From: Glossina fuscipes
Lineage: Eukaryota; Arthropoda; Insecta; Diptera; Glossinidae
Direction of reading: 5' to 3'
Length of the DNA stretch: 64,000 nt
Assembly (NCBI RefSeq): GCF_014805625.2
Contig: NW_023998433.1
Location: forward strand, 5,687,798 to 5,751,797
Within the stretch, counting starts at the first letter, position 1; every line of letters starts with the position of its first letter. Below the pieces are notes generated by a model. The model had not been told where the DNA came from and ran no database searches. It saw only the letters and a list, made by a program, of their open reading frames with translations. Shown piece after piece: positions 48,581-61,719 of this stretch. The translations under genes and the position numbers were made by a program.

Positions 48581-48980
48581 GTCCAGTCAAACACGACAGA
48601 AGTGGATTATGACGAACAGACAGAACAAATTGCAAAAACATCCACAACACAAAATTTATCAACCAATTTCAGCAAAACTTCTCCGTTACGTTGACAATGT
48701 AACAAGAGAGAAAACGCAAACCAAAAATACAAACGCCAAAAAAATTAACATAAAAAAAAGAGAGACTTATATCAGAACTCAATTTTTGTTTGCAAAAATC
48801 CAATGAATCAAACCGTAAAGGAAAATTACTTCGAATTCACTCACTTTCTTCTCACAGTATATTATAAACTTACACACACTAAGGCAAAATAGCCACGAAA
48901 TTCAACAAGAAATTAAAATATTAATTGCCGAAAAAATATATAGACGGCTATACCGTGCGCGCAGAGTTGCCAAACACGGC

Positions 48981-49199
48981 AAATAGCTCTAATTTTTAAT
49001 TCTTCTTTCTGTGATGGATGAAGAATGTTAAGAGAGAGAGAGAGAGAGAATGAGAATACAAGAGCTCTTATGGAAAGTGCGCCTTTTAATGAAAACTAGA
49101 TAAGACCTCTATTATTTTATCATAAAAATAAATAGAGCGTTATGTTACGCCATTTTGTGTGGCGCATTTATTGCTCTTTTATAATTTTTTTTGACTTAT
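48981..49199. other. Spacer with AG microsatellite
   Basis: It separates the 5' end of copy B from the next retrotransposon relic. An (AG)n tract lies at 49031-49049. Nothing else is seen. Confidence 0.5.
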
Positions 49200-50057
49200 A
49201 TAATTTAGTTTCGTGTAAAGCTTTTGCATTTGCCGATGATGCCCAGGTTTTATTGAATTGTAGCGTGGATAGCGTTACTTATTATACTTTTTATTGAACG
49301 ATTAAAAACAATGTTGAAGTGAAGTGTATCAAAACTCAAGATAATCCCTCCAGTAGACCTATTTTTGCAGTAGGTGGTGCAAACATAGATATTGGGTAGT
49401 ATTTCAAATATCTCGGAATGACTCTTAATTAAAATTTATATTTCGATTCCAATGTAAGATATCTTGCGTTCCGAGTTAACCTTTTATTATAAGATTTAAG
49501 TTAAGTAAAGTTAACAAAGTTTACTTGAGAAGTTTATAACTCAACGGCAATGTTAAATATAAACAAAATGTAACTAATGTTTAATTGAGTTACGTTGCCC
49601 ATCTGTCAATTTTTGTAGTGTTCTTAGAGAGCAGAGAGAGAGTTTCTGGTTTGCGTAATCTCTTCTCTTTCTGTAGATATGGCCATAAAAGCCCATTATT
49701 GATTTCTCGATTTACGAGTGTCTTGTTCAGATCATTTGAGGTCGGAATTGCTGAACTTTATAACTCGTTATCAAAGGTCTTTAGATTTTTTACATTTTCT
49801 ATATATAGGGTTAAGCTTATGATTTTTGCGCTGACAATTATATTGGTAAAGTATTTACTTAACGGACGAAGTTATTTTTAGCTATTTGAATTTCTTACTC
49901 TTTTTGTATAAAAGAAATCTTACTTAATTGCATCTTATATTAACAGCTTTATTATACTATCCTTTGTTGTCTATGCTTCTAATGAGTAGTCATTTTAATT
50001 ATACCGCAAGAGGTATTTACGACTTCAAGGGTCTTCTAATAAAAAAAAAAAAAAAAA
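49200..50057 (+). mobile_element. Non-LTR retrotransposon 3' end with poly(A) tail
   Basis: A 5'-truncated copy. Polymerase traces begin with AFAFADDAQVLLN at about 49222-49263, the intact catalytic FADD box. YFKYLGMTLN follows at about 49402-49431. The C-terminal RSFEVGIAELYNSL at about 49728-49773 lies in the open frame ending at 49878. An untranslated tail then runs to AATAAA and a 17-A run at 50041-50057. The C-terminal motif differs from copies A and B; the FADD context is closer to the element at 11.9-14.6 kb. Several stops lie between the motifs. Confidence 0.75.
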
Positions 50058-51837
50058 TAATATAAATAAGTAAAAAAAAAAAAATAAAATGACGATCAAA
50101 AATTAGGTGATGAAGTAAGGAGAACTGCTCCAATTTCATTTCTAATTCCTAAATATGTTGTCCGTGACGAAATTTGACAATGAGCGAACAATAAAAGATT
50201 GCAAAACCTTAGTTGATTATAACCATCACAGTAAAATGAATATTTTTATTTTTTTGCTTCGGCATTCCATTTATCATTGTTGATCTTATTCCTACGATGT
50301 AGTCACAGTTTCTCCATTATCTACTTCAAACTTAACCTTAAAGAAGCAAAAGATTTCGGATAAAAGCTATTCAAAGAAAATATAATAGTTGTTTATTATT
50401 AACTGAACACTGCTTTTTTTATTGGTATTTTCTAATTTTGCTAATAAAACGTTTTTTCGATGCGAAAAAGCGAAACATTTTTTTCACTGAAACTATATAA
50501 AAGTTCGAAAGGAACAAGCTAAAAAAAGAAAAAAATATCAATAATGAAATAAATTCAAATTTAATTGGAAAGATATGATGTCGTGCTGTTGATGAAGACA
50601 ATATAATGATGGTGATGATGATTATGTGGCAAGCAACCATTCAACCAACCATTCACTGTTCAAGACAACATGAAGCAGTAACACGCCAGCAGGAACAATA
50701 AGAAACACTGTTTAACACATACGACTATGTTTACGTGCTTTTGTATTCGATCATATTCTGTAAGGCGTTGTGGTACTGATTGCTTAGCTTCTTAATTTAA
50801 GCAAATAAACAAACACACTTCGTATACAAACTTACAACATACGGTAACAAACGTACAAACTTCAGCTCAACATCATTTTTGAAAGCTTTGAATCACCACA
50901 ACAAAGTGTAAAGTCGAAAAAGTAAAGTGTGATTTAAGTGCAGCAAAAGGAAGAAGCGCCTCATATACTTATATCGCACAAAAACAATCTTCCACTTTAA
51001 CATCATCACCACAACAAAAAGCCATAATATCCTTAACTATTGTATGTTGCCATACCATATAGACCGGCTGCGTTTGCTAGCATACATATGTATATACATA
51101 TGATGATTTTTTTTGTGTGCTGTTATACCACTTATTTCCCACCCACACATACTTATAAAATACAAAACTTTATTTTTACTGTATGCAACTCTTGGTTATT
51201 GTTTTGGATTTTTATTTGCTTTTTGTTTATTTTTTTCTTCTGATTTTTACTTTTTGTTTTCCTGCTACAAGTAAACACGAAATGCTACAAGTTGTTAACT
51301 TAAACATGCGCATGCGCTTACAACTTACACGAAATCTCCAACAACAACGGCTTATACAGAATGGCAGTAGTTTTACTCATAGTATGTATTTGTAACACAT
51401 ATACCATGAATGTACAACAATATATATACGTCTGCATGTGTATGAACATAGGCCGTAAAATACTTTATACTCTACTGTAATCCTTTACAATCTCTTTGCA
51501 GTTTGTAGAGTTCAATGTTACTGCTTTCATCACAGAAGGTGTCATGTGTATGATAAGTTTATCATTCTATTTGTGCAAGAGTAATAATGAAAAAGAAAAT
51601 ATCTTAAATTTCTGCCAATGAAGGGAAATTAGACAATCGCCAATTGGCTGTTGAAACTGTTGGCAAGAGCCCGAACATATTACGTATCAACTGTTTTATT
51701 CAGTAACTGAATGCATTGAATTGACTATATACGATATTTTGACGTTCATTTATCGATATCAACACATACGCATATTGATGCACCCAAACTCTATATATCA
51801 AAATAGTCTTTGTTCATCTTTATTTTTTTTAGTAATA
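50058..51837. other. AT-rich non-coding DNA
   Basis: No gene is recognised. Second A-run at 50072-50083. Hydrophobic short frames near 51040-51395 come from T-rich sequence. Confidence 0.5.
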
Positions 51838-52352
51838 TATTCTTATGCACATATTCATACGACCATGTATTAATATTTTCATATGTTCGCAATTTCTCAT
51901 ATCCATATATTCACAAATTTATATTTTTATACACTCATATATTGACGTATTAATACGTTAATACATTTGTATATTCATAAATTCCAATAATATATGTTCA
52001 TACATGCACATAATATTCATATATATGTAAATACATTTGCATTCATATATTCATCCATTTATACATAAATCTAGTTGTTGATATGTTCATATATCGATAC
52101 GTTCTATATGTTCATATATTTATATATTCATGTATTCACATATTCATCTCTCTCTCTCTGTCTCTATATATTCATGCATTCATAGATTCATATGTTCCTA
52201 CGTCCATGTATTCCCATGCCAATATATTTATGCATTTATATTTCTATATCAATATATTCACACATTCATATATTGGTGCTTTCATATATTGATACATTCA
52301 TATATTGCTATGTTCATATATTCCTATGCTTATATAGCATCATATTCTCATA
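51838..52352 (+). repeat. Degenerate TTCATATAT-type short repeat array
   Basis: About 500 bp made of variants of ttcatatat, ttcacatat and ttcatacat-like words, roughly every 10-14 bp, interrupted by a TC-rich run at 52147-52165. Three overlapping open frames here translate to I/H/S/Y-rich repeats and are artefacts of this pattern. Consistent with an imperfect, expanding minisatellite. Confidence 0.8.
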
Positions 52353-54119
52353 TTATGCCTATTCAAATACAAATAAGTGGACATATTCAAATTGCGAGAG
52401 ACGCTTTATTTTCTATATCCGCGACTTGACTTCGGTTATAAAAAAATAATATATATAAAATATTTCGGTCAGACGTTATTTATTAAACTTTCTTTAACTA
52501 ATGAAACTTTCCATATAATGAATGTTCTAAAACAATGTGGAGAGAGAAAGAATTTGATCATCTATCAATATGAATTACTGTTTTAGTTTATGACCTTGAA
52601 TGGGTTTAAGATTCGTTGTAAACTTTACTCGGTTCACTCACTTGTTGGTTATAGTATCCACTGAGAATTAAGTACACTGATTGCTAAGCAGAGGCAAAGA
52701 AAAATGTAAATAAATATAAAAAATTATAATAATAATAATAAGAAGAAGGAGAAAAATACGAAGTGAAAGAAGAAGAAGAAGTTAAACGTGCAGAATTTGA
52801 TGTTCCTGCTCTTACTGTTGCACGCGTGATCTGTTCGAGAAATCAGTTAAAGTCACAACCAATAAAATCATTAAGTGTAAAGAAATTTATTAGGTGTTCA
52901 AAACAGAACTTTTTTTCTGTTGTCAGTTTATTTTCACTCATTAACATAACGAGCATGTCACATGTTACATGTGTACGAACACGTTTCTTTCCATAACCAT
53001 GGCTGATGATGACAATCTCTAAGAGATAATTAATTTGTGTGAAAAATTTTCACGTTGCTTTTAAATAAATAAAAATTTCACTTATATTTTTACACTTTTA
53101 CACATTAAAATTGTTTATAAAATGTGCTCGTATTAAATAGACATAACATGTTAAGTCTCATATCAATATATTTTAGTTTCCTCTTTGATATAACCAAGAG
53201 TTGATATATTTGCTATGGGTTCCGATAATGGAATTATATGCAATGTTACGCGGCCGGTAAGATTCATTTCGAACTCGATCACTTAAGTTTTTAAACATCA
53301 TCTTGTTCATAGATACAAAATGTATTTTTGTTATGTATTTTGTTTAATACCTTAAACTTACAGATACTGCGTTATTCTTAACCCACCTGTAGAAATCTTA
53401 TACATATATATAGGTTTATATTTATATACATGTATATTGCTTCTCCATTAACATGCTCTGAATGTTCATTTAGGTGCCTGTGTATAGCGTGAAATATATC
53501 GACACTCGAAAACCAATTAATCACAGACGCGACAACTACTGTCACTGATGATCTGTACGTTTGTCCGTCTGTCTATTTGTTTGTCTCTGTTTTAAATATA
53601 TTTTCTTATGCCTGTCGTTGTTTTGTGTGAAATTGTGTGAATGTGCATACAAATGTGTAAAATACAACTCCAGATCAGTATAAAGGAAATGCGAAAACAA
53701 CATAAAAATATATATGTACGAGAACATATATATACATAAACTAAATCAGTTGACTTGGTGACATTTCATGTTATAACAAACGGATACAGAAAATGTTTAG
53801 ATGTAGCTTTTTTTAATATGTCGTTTTTTTTTGTTTTGTTTTTTATATTCGCTGCCGAATTGTTAGGCTTAAGCGTATATTAAGCGCGCTATTTTGTGCG
53901 TCTTAATGATTTACATATGGGAAAGCAAACGTAAGTTTGAAACTGAATCAATATGTAATTAAAAGTTAAAAGAAATATATATATGATCTCATCACCTTAG
54001 TAAAATTCACAGAAGTGTATTTAATTTTACAATTTTCTTTTGCTTATGCTCTTTACGTTCATGTTCATTTTCTTCACAGTAGTTAAGCTTATGTTTGCAC
54101 AAAGCTCTTAGCTGAATTT
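52353..54119. other. AT-rich non-coding DNA
   Basis: No gene is recognised. A trinucleotide stretch of AAT then AAG units lies at 52725-52783, and TA-rich runs near 53401-53440 and 53705-53735. Confidence 0.5.
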
Positions 54120-54600
54120 CGCCTTATTATATACCCATACGGGCCAAAAGGCGGAAAGATCTAAAGAAATATAGCGTGCAACGACAAAACAAAAATTAAT
54201 ACATTTAGGCCCATGGCGGAGGAAATCTTATGGTATTGGGTTGCTTTTCATAGGAGAATGTCGATCTTATATATCTCATAGAAAACGCTATGAATAGATT
54301 TGAATATAAAACCTTTGCGGAAACAGTAATGCTAAAGTATGCAGAAGAAAATATGTCCTCGATATGGCAATTTCATTAGCTCGGTTCCGAAGACATAACT
54401 TAGATATAATTGAATGGCCAAGCGAGTCTTTTGATCCAAATCCTACTGAGAACATTTGGGAGAAATAAAGCGTCAAGTTTCTTGAGAATTTTGAGAAAAC
54501 ATTCAAAAAGTATGGTATAATATCATAGTATAGAGATTCGATGAAAAGAATTATAGCTGTGCTCAAAAAGAGCCGTGGCTATTGACTGTGTAATTAATTT
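54120..54600 (+). pseudogene. Tc1-like transposase relic (C-terminal half)
   Basis: Tc1 transposases mobilise elements at TA sites. One frame at 54400-54463 reads LDIIEWPSESFDPNPTENIWE. This matches the Tc1 signature around the last catalytic residues (WPSQSPDLNPIENLW). Upstream, around 54212-54250, a GG-LMVLGCFS-like reading matches the family's GGGSVMVWGCF, and YGPKGGK-like residues sit near 54137. Several stops and at least one frame change are present. The N-terminal DNA-binding half and terminal repeats are not recognised. Confidence 0.6.
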
Positions 54601-56049
54601 CTATAAAAAGAGTTATTTTTAGCTACTGTTCACCTGGAGATGCCTGTGGTATTTTTTAATTACACCTCTTTCAAGTTCCTGTCTATACTTAATGTAACTC
54701 TAAAACTATTTTTTAATGTTCCTACTGCTTCATAGGAGGAAAAGAACATCCCACACCAACATAAAACAATACAAACCTTTTTTTCTGCCCACATGTATAT
54801 AAATAGTTTCCCACATGTGATGGTTAAATTGACAAAACTGCATTAATCGAAGTTGATATATCGTTCGAAGTTGATTATTTGTTGTTTGTGAATTTGAAAA
54901 GAATTCTCAGGGATTGGATTAACCGATGAGGTCATTGCGGAAACTGCTGCTTGTTTTGAGAGTCTGTTAATAAAACGCTCTATAAAAAAGTTATCGAGTT
55001 GCTGTAAAAGTATCAGGTTGATTGTATCACTCTTGACGGAGACTGCGTTAAAAAATTTAATTTTGCAAAAGAAATGTTTCTTTTTTCAATTTATAATCCG
55101 CGAAACTAATGACAGATGACGCAGTATATCAGAAATATATATAATTCTACTGATCAGTTACAAGCCCTGGTTCTTTTCAGATGTCAAATTTCAAAAGTTA
55201 GTTACAAATATCTCCTGAGTTGCCGATTTTTGCATTGTCTGAAGGCAGATTTGCGTAACGCGTAATAAATTATACGGAGCTTTCTTAATTATTATGCTTA
55301 AGAGTGCCATACTAGAGTCGTAACAAAGTAGACGAATATCAAAGCTTTTCCCATCTACACTTTATTTTCTTTTGTTGAATTCATTAAAAGTATACTTTTC
55401 ATAAGAAATTTAGAACTGAAATGAAAAAAGGAAAAAACATATTCTCTTGTGGATCTATTGTCTTTTGTTAGGGATTTACTATTATTTCGATTTGATATAA
55501 CACTCTTCGCGATGGTTAATTTTGACTGAGAAGGTCGCAGTGCTTATTTTGCTTAAAAGTGCTGGTCCTTAGCAATATATCAATAAGGTTTCGCTCATTT
55601 TTCATTAATTTTTATTATTCACATGATTTTTCAGGCGAGATGTTGAAAGTTAGTAAATAGGAAGACCATGTAATTGCTTCGCAACAGTTCCTTTAAACAT
55701 ATCGCTTGACACGTTCCAGGTTTTCCAGGTTCATTCTGCGCGTTATCTGTATGGATCCTCTAATGAACTTCTCTTTCATAAGTGACGTTGGTCATTGGTG
55801 TAATGTTTGAAAGCGTTACCAGCTCAGCAAGAGTGCGAAGCATATTAGGTTTTCTAATAGTAAATGCTTGCAAAAAGTTTTATCAGCGACTATTACAGAT
55901 AGAAATAATAAAAAAGTAGAAAATACCAGTGTACATAACGGTTAAATCCGATAATTTTGATATTTTCCACCTAAAATAACAGTTTTCAATTTAGTAGTAT
56001 TGAGATATTCAGCGTATGCCCACGCTAATCATGGAGCGCTCAAAATCGG
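54601..56049. other. AT-rich non-coding DNA
   Basis: No gene is recognised. It may contain the 5' end of the following mariner, which could not be located. Confidence 0.45.
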
Positions 56050-57000
56050 ATTTTCGCCATATATAACTTTTATTGTTTAATTTGAAGATTGTTTGTTGCC
56101 GAAGTCTATTAAACGGAAGCTTATGGTGACGGTGCTTCATCATATCCTAGTTGTCAATTTTGAATTAAACGATTTGAAAATGATGATTTTGATGTTAATG
56201 ACAAAAAAGGACCTAAACAAGTACGAAGATGATGAATTGCACGACTTATTGGACGAAAACCTAGCTCAAACTGTCAAAAAACTTTCTAACAGCGTAGCAA
56301 TTGATGAATCAAGTATTTTTAGATGTTTCCATGCGACGGGAAAGATCCAAAAGGACGGAAAATTGGCTACTATACGAATTGACTGCAAATGCCATTTCGA
56401 ACCATTTCAACATCGCTGTTTCATTGCTTGCTAGGCAAGAAGAGCTTTCTGTGGCGCATTAGGACATGGGTTTGTCCAGGGGACCCATCCACATCGATAT
56501 CGAAGCGAAGTGAGACCAGCAACGTGCAACGTATTACGAGCTGCTAAACCCAAATGAAACTGTTTCTACAGATGTCTGCTGACATCAATTCAACACATTT
56601 AACGGTGTATTGTTGCAGAAAAGACCGCAGAGAGCGGTTATCAGACGTAAAGTCAATTTCTTGCATGACAACGCTGGGCCGCATTTTGCAAGAGTTGTCA
56701 AGGACACACTATGGCTCAAATGAAAAGTTTTGGTTCATTAAGCATACTCACCAGACATTGCGCCTTCCTTTACTTGTTCAGATCGATGCTGTACAGCTTG
56801 GGTGCCACAATAGGTTCACGATTCGACCGCTGCTAAATCAATGTCGTTCTTTCGTCACGGTATCGGCATGTTGTCAGGAAGGTGGGAAAAAGTTGTAGAA
56901 AGTAATGAAAATATTTTGATTAATATACATTGTACCAATTTTTCTCAATAAACGCCTTCTTCAAGTGAAAAAATGTTAAAAATTTCTGCAGACACCTTAA
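56050..57000 (+). mobile_element. Degenerate mariner element
   Basis: A mariner with a traceable transposase but many frameshifts. The right end contains TTTCTGCAGACACCTTAA at 56983-57000, suggestive of a terminal repeat; the left end was not found. The transposase belongs to a different lineage from the one at 3971 (its second catalytic motif reads LHDNAGPH rather than HQDNARPH). Confidence 0.65.
56093..56900 (+). pseudogene. Mariner transposase, frameshifted
   Basis: The open frame 56093-56431 contains KYEDDELHDLLDENLAQTVKKL and IFRCFHATGKIQKDGK, matching the second helix-turn-helix and the linker before WVPHEL. After frame changes, YYELLNPNETVSTD appears at about 56532-56573, the segment before the second catalytic residue. 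FLHDNAGPHFARVVKD follows at about 56660-56706 with the second catalytic Asp. A YSPDIAPS-type reading near 56750 marks the third. The first Asp-containing motif (TGDE-like) is not readable. Four or more frame changes make it dead. Confidence 0.65.
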
Positions 57001-59557
57001 TATTTAAATATTGCAATGAGTTTGAGCACAATTTTTTTAATATATGCTACACGTATCAGATTTCTATTACAGTTTGATAGGGAATTTTCATATCTTCCTT
57101 CTTTTTTGTTGAAAGACGCCTAGATGTGTGAACATGACTTTTATCTATGCTGAATACACTTCAAAAGGTTCAGTAAATATGAAAGTTAAAGCCTAATACT
57201 TTAACCATCAAGATAATTTAATCCTCCCATATTATGGGTGATTTGTTACTGATTGACCTGTAGTTCTTATATAAAGTACAAATAGAAAAGTTTTATTTGT
57301 CTTTTAGCGGATCTTACATATTCGTTTCCTTTAGCGTGTAATTTAAAACTGTAAAACACTTTAATAAACGTAGTTGGCACTCACTAAGCTTACGTACATA
57401 GTCTGTTCAATGTTGTAACGTCGTTATTGAGGACGGATTACTCTTATTCCCAAACTTGATCTGTAATCACTCATCACGAATATATCGGTAGGTCTTCAGT
57501 TTTCTCTTTTAAGCTTTGCAAGATAAATAGACGAACATGAATTGAGAATTTCACCCTGATCAGAAGTATATATATTTTACAGAGACTTTCTCACTATATT
57601 GTATTGTATTGAGTCTTTTACTTTTACAAACCGAATGACTCGTTGACGATTATAATACTAAAACATTACATATATCACATTTATCAGAAGAATAATTGGA
57701 GTTGTTCTGTAATGAGTATTAAAAAATTATATATATCTTTTTAATGTTTGAAATTTTTCTACTGTTTTTAAATTAAAATTTTTATAATGTCAATGTTTAC
57801 TAATGTATAATGTTTTAAATTAATTGAGTAATACTGAAAAATTGTTTTTCTCTTGTTCTTTTTTAAGATATTTAACTATTATGGACACGTTTATCTATTT
57901 TCTTAAGGTCGATATATTTAGAATTTCATAAACAGGCCTAAAAAAAAAGATCTTTGAAGAGAACTGGAAATCCAAAATGATATAAGCGAAGAAATGAAGA
58001 TAGAAAAATTGTTTGTAAATAAGTGGACGGATGAGTAAGTGAGTAAGACGGCCAAAGCACAAGCGTTCAGACAACGAAGAGGTTAGAATTGAGAGACTGA
58101 GCGAACACCATCGACATAGATATAGACATACAGCCAGAAAGGCGAACAAATGAATAAAATAATAAGTAAAAGCATACAGATAAATAGTTCAAGAAATAAG
58201 TGTAAAAATACATTAACAATTAGAAAGACAAATGAATTTGGGGCCGAGATGGACGAATCAAATTAAAATTAGAATCATACTGTTATTAATGGTAGGGAAT
58301 GTCTTATATGGCTTAAAGGGTATTTTCTAAATGAAATGACGTTATCCAACGATCGCCAAATTCTGAAGGATGTCTTATTTTATTAAAGTAAATAGGGATT
58401 TGTTAAATATATTTATTATAATATTTACGGCTTTTATATGTTATTTAAGCTTAAAATTATTAACCATTCAAAAATATTAACATAATAAAACTATAACACG
58501 AAACAGTAGCAGCATTTTATTGAAAAAGAACAAAAAGAAAAAGTAAATTACGCCCAGTGTATCGATGTTGGGAACAATGACTGAACTTTAAACAAACATT
58601 TCATGTTCAGTTCATTTTATTTTATATTTTAATACAAGAGGAAAAGAAAAATAAAATAAAAAATGGCAAGAAAAACTTAAGCTTTAAATTTAAGATGTCA
58701 CAAACATAATCTCTGTGCCTGCGATGGTGATTGCGATTGTGATTGACCACCAACATAGTCAATGAAATGTAAACCAAAGTCAACACTGGCATTTTTGTAT
58801 CGTTTGTCGTTCGTTATTGTGAAGTTGCCTTATGACACTCATACATGCATATACATACATAGAAGCACCATGAAACGTAAGTGGTCGGATATATTGTAAC
58901 ATCAAAGATCATAATTCATGGTTTGGGGAAGAGGAGTATCAGAAATATGTATGTGAGGCGAATATGCTTGCATATTAAAAAGCGAAAATGTATCGGAATA
59001 TATTCATAACATAATCAACTACAAATTGCTGGCTATACGCAAAGTATTCAAATAACTAATAAACAAACCAACCAAGAAACAAAATAAAAGCTATTTAAAC
59101 CGTCGCAAAGCAAAGACGATCACAGTGGAGTTAGAAGATAAATCTCTCTGTTGGATATGATAAATACACAAAAAATTTATTTTTTTCATTTTCTATTTTA
59201 TTAAATAAACGAAAGAACGGTTAGTGTTTATAATGACTTTGTTAGTGTTAGTGTCGTTAGTTATTTAAACCGATGATTGAAACCCATCAAGATTAGTTCA
59301 AAGATTTGTCCGTTGTAATGCTTTAAAAGCATATTGATGATTTAACAAAAGAAGCGAAGACATTTTTTTTATATATTTATTTTTTCAATTTTTTATATAA
59401 ACCGATTAAATAACGCAAACATACACAAGTCAATACACAATACTAATGTTTACGAACGTGGAAATAAATCACATCTCACCGACATATTATGTTGTGATGC
59501 TGCTATTAACAACAACTACAAAGAAATAGAGATCAACAGGTAATGAATACATATATA
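57001..59557. other. AT-rich non-coding DNA
   Basis: No gene or recognisable element. The minus-strand frame at 57895-58149 is low in complexity and has no family match that I can see. Confidence 0.5.
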
Positions 59558-59905
59558 TTAGGTTAGCAGAAAAGTAATTTTACTGCTTACGTTTCGTTTA
59601 TTATAGTTTTGAAAATTTTCTGTCCCATTCTGCCATATTTGATACAAATCGTGTTAAAATCAGTTTACAAATATTTACAGTTACGTAGGTTTTCTCACTT
59701 TTAAAGACGATGATATATCGTCAACATTTTTCACCGTTATAGAAAATTGTCTTTTCAAATTAACAAAGATATATGAAACGGTATGATGTTAATGAACACC
59801 AGATATCAGACTTAATAAAAAGTTTTTTGCTGGAAAGTCTTTCCCTAAAGGCAGCTATCGTTTTGTTCCGTCAAATAGATTTAATTATTATGTTTAAATC
59901 CAAGC
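59558..59905 (+). mobile_element. Possible mariner 5' end
   Basis: TTAGGTTAGCAGAAAAGTAA at 59558 is preceded by TA and resembles the outer end of mariner terminal repeats. An ATG at about 59773, the usual distance for a mariner 5' leader, opens a short frame reading MKRYDVNEHQISDLIKSFLL. That is plausible for a transposase N-terminus but not diagnostic. No right end was found. Confidence 0.35.
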
Positions 59906-61719
59906 TATAGAAGAAGAAGACGATTATCACATAATTGCCTTAAAGATGACACAAAGCTAAATAACATTGATTACTATAAGAATTCAAAAGCCGATTAAAA
60001 CAACTTATACTCATTCGGAAGCGAGTTCTTTTAAATCCGCATGTGAAGTGACCTTAACATTTCATTAAACTCTTCTAAAAATCACGACGACATTAAGAAG
60101 TTTCACATTTTGCTTCCGCATCTACTCACAACACTTACATGATATGATAACGTTTACAAAATGTAATTCATGCAATCATCTTTCAAACAAGTTATCATAA
60201 TTGATGTTAAATGTTGTACTTAACCACAACTAAAACTTATTGCAGTTATCTTTGTATCGGGCCAAAAGTGACGGATATATTTTGGGTAATTCGTGGGAAA
60301 TAATTAGCTTTGGGTAACAAGTTTTGTTGGTTTTAGTTTCCATTTAATAATACAATTACTTATAACTAATTGTAAGGTTTATGAAACTTACAAAATTGTA
60401 AGAACAATGACTTTAACTACGTGAATCAACTTAGACTTAGGCCTTTTGCTGATAAGAAATCAAACTTCTGTAGGAGTGAAGTCATGAGCTTTTTAGCAAG
60501 AATTAATATACATTTATGTCGCATTTTAAATCTAGTACATTAACTAGTACGTTCTTTTTTTCTGTTTAAAGAATATCTTATTTCAGACCGAAATTACGCT
60601 TTTGGCCACCTAAAGTATATGCATTAGTAAACGAGAGGCAAATCAAAGCGTTGATCCTAGCGTTGAAAGTATTATTGTTAAAAGAATTTTATAAATACAT
60701 ATTTTTTCAGGAGTTGTTTTAATTAACAGGTAATATCACGAGCGGTTATGGCCTTTGAAAGTCAGCGACTTGATATAACATCATGCCGGTTGACAATATT
60801 GTTATTGAACACGTCTTTAGTCCTCGCTGTAAAACTACTCAATAGAAATCAAAATATACATCAATCAATGGTCGTTTCGTTTAATGTAAATTTTGAAATT
60901 TTCATTATAAATCGTGGCGAACTAAATATCTTTTTTAATATAAATTCAATCAAAATTTATTAACTCTCCAGATATGTTAAAAGGCGTTTTCACTTGTCAT
61001 CTCAAAATTATTCAGGTTATCTTTTTGCTTAAAGACACATTATTGTATTTAATCTTATCACTTTGTAAACAGACAAGACTTCAACTACAACAACATTGCA
61101 AAGAATAAGAGAAAGCTGCGTGTAGAGACGTCTTTATAGATAGAATATTTGCTAGTGTCTTCAAAATTAATGTATGTACTTTTAGAGAAATTTCATAACT
61201 ACCCATTATAATGTTTAGATAACTACCAAATTATTTCTAATGCAAATGGACCATCCGGAAGGGGGTGCTGATTGATTATTCATAAAATCGTAACTTGTAG
61301 GAAGCGACATATGTGTTATTGCATAAAAATAGTTAAAAACTAGGAGTATAAGAATTTTATCTTCCCGTTTGCAACATCACCTTAGACCATGTTCGATCTA
61401 TAATTACGTCATGGGACTATTTGTAATTGAACGTTATCGTTAAACCCATAAGAGTTAAAAAACGTATCAATATAATAAATAAGTTGCAAACCACTTTAAA
61501 AAATCTGCTTCGAAAATGGAGTAAATATATTTGCAGAATGTGTTTTCCATACAAATAAATATAGATTTATATAAAGATATGTTCAGTTTTTCAAAAACAA
61601 TGGCGCAAGATATTCGAAACGTTGTAAACCGAAAATATTAGCACAAATAGCGGGATGTATTTAATCTTTATGTAATGTCATTTAAAAAACCTTTCAAATT
61701 TCTTTCTTAAGACAATAAA
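59906..61719. other. AT-rich non-coding DNA
   Basis: No gene is recognised. The open frame 60748-60960 has no family resemblance. Confidence 0.5.

Larger units (their letters stand above)
46200..48980 (-). mobile_element. Jockey-like non-LTR retrotransposon, internally deleted (copy B)
   Basis: This is the same family as copy A at 1-1202, inverted. It is traced from a probable 5' end near 48980, where the minus strand has GGCAACTCTGCGCGCACGG, through leader, ORF1, linker, polymerase and C-terminal tail to about 46200. The 5' leader is present, which is unusual because most non-LTR copies are 5'-truncated. Two internal deletions are inferred: the whole endonuclease domain (junction about 47700-47760) and roughly 105 bp with the FADD box (junction about 47005-47019). 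The 3' end lacks the A-tail seen in copy A. Confidence 0.8.

Noticed and set aside
48070..48612. Plus-strand frames over the 48 kb region
   Set aside because: They are antisense to the ORF1 remnant of the Jockey-like copy B.
52083..52449. Three overlapping I/H/S/Y-rich frames
   Set aside because: They arise from the TTCATATAT array; three frames open at once over a repeat is a composition artefact.
60349..60372. Possible right end of the mariner-like element starting at 59558
   Set aside because: caattacttataactaa resembles the reverse of the left end in a few bases only, with too many mismatches to accept.
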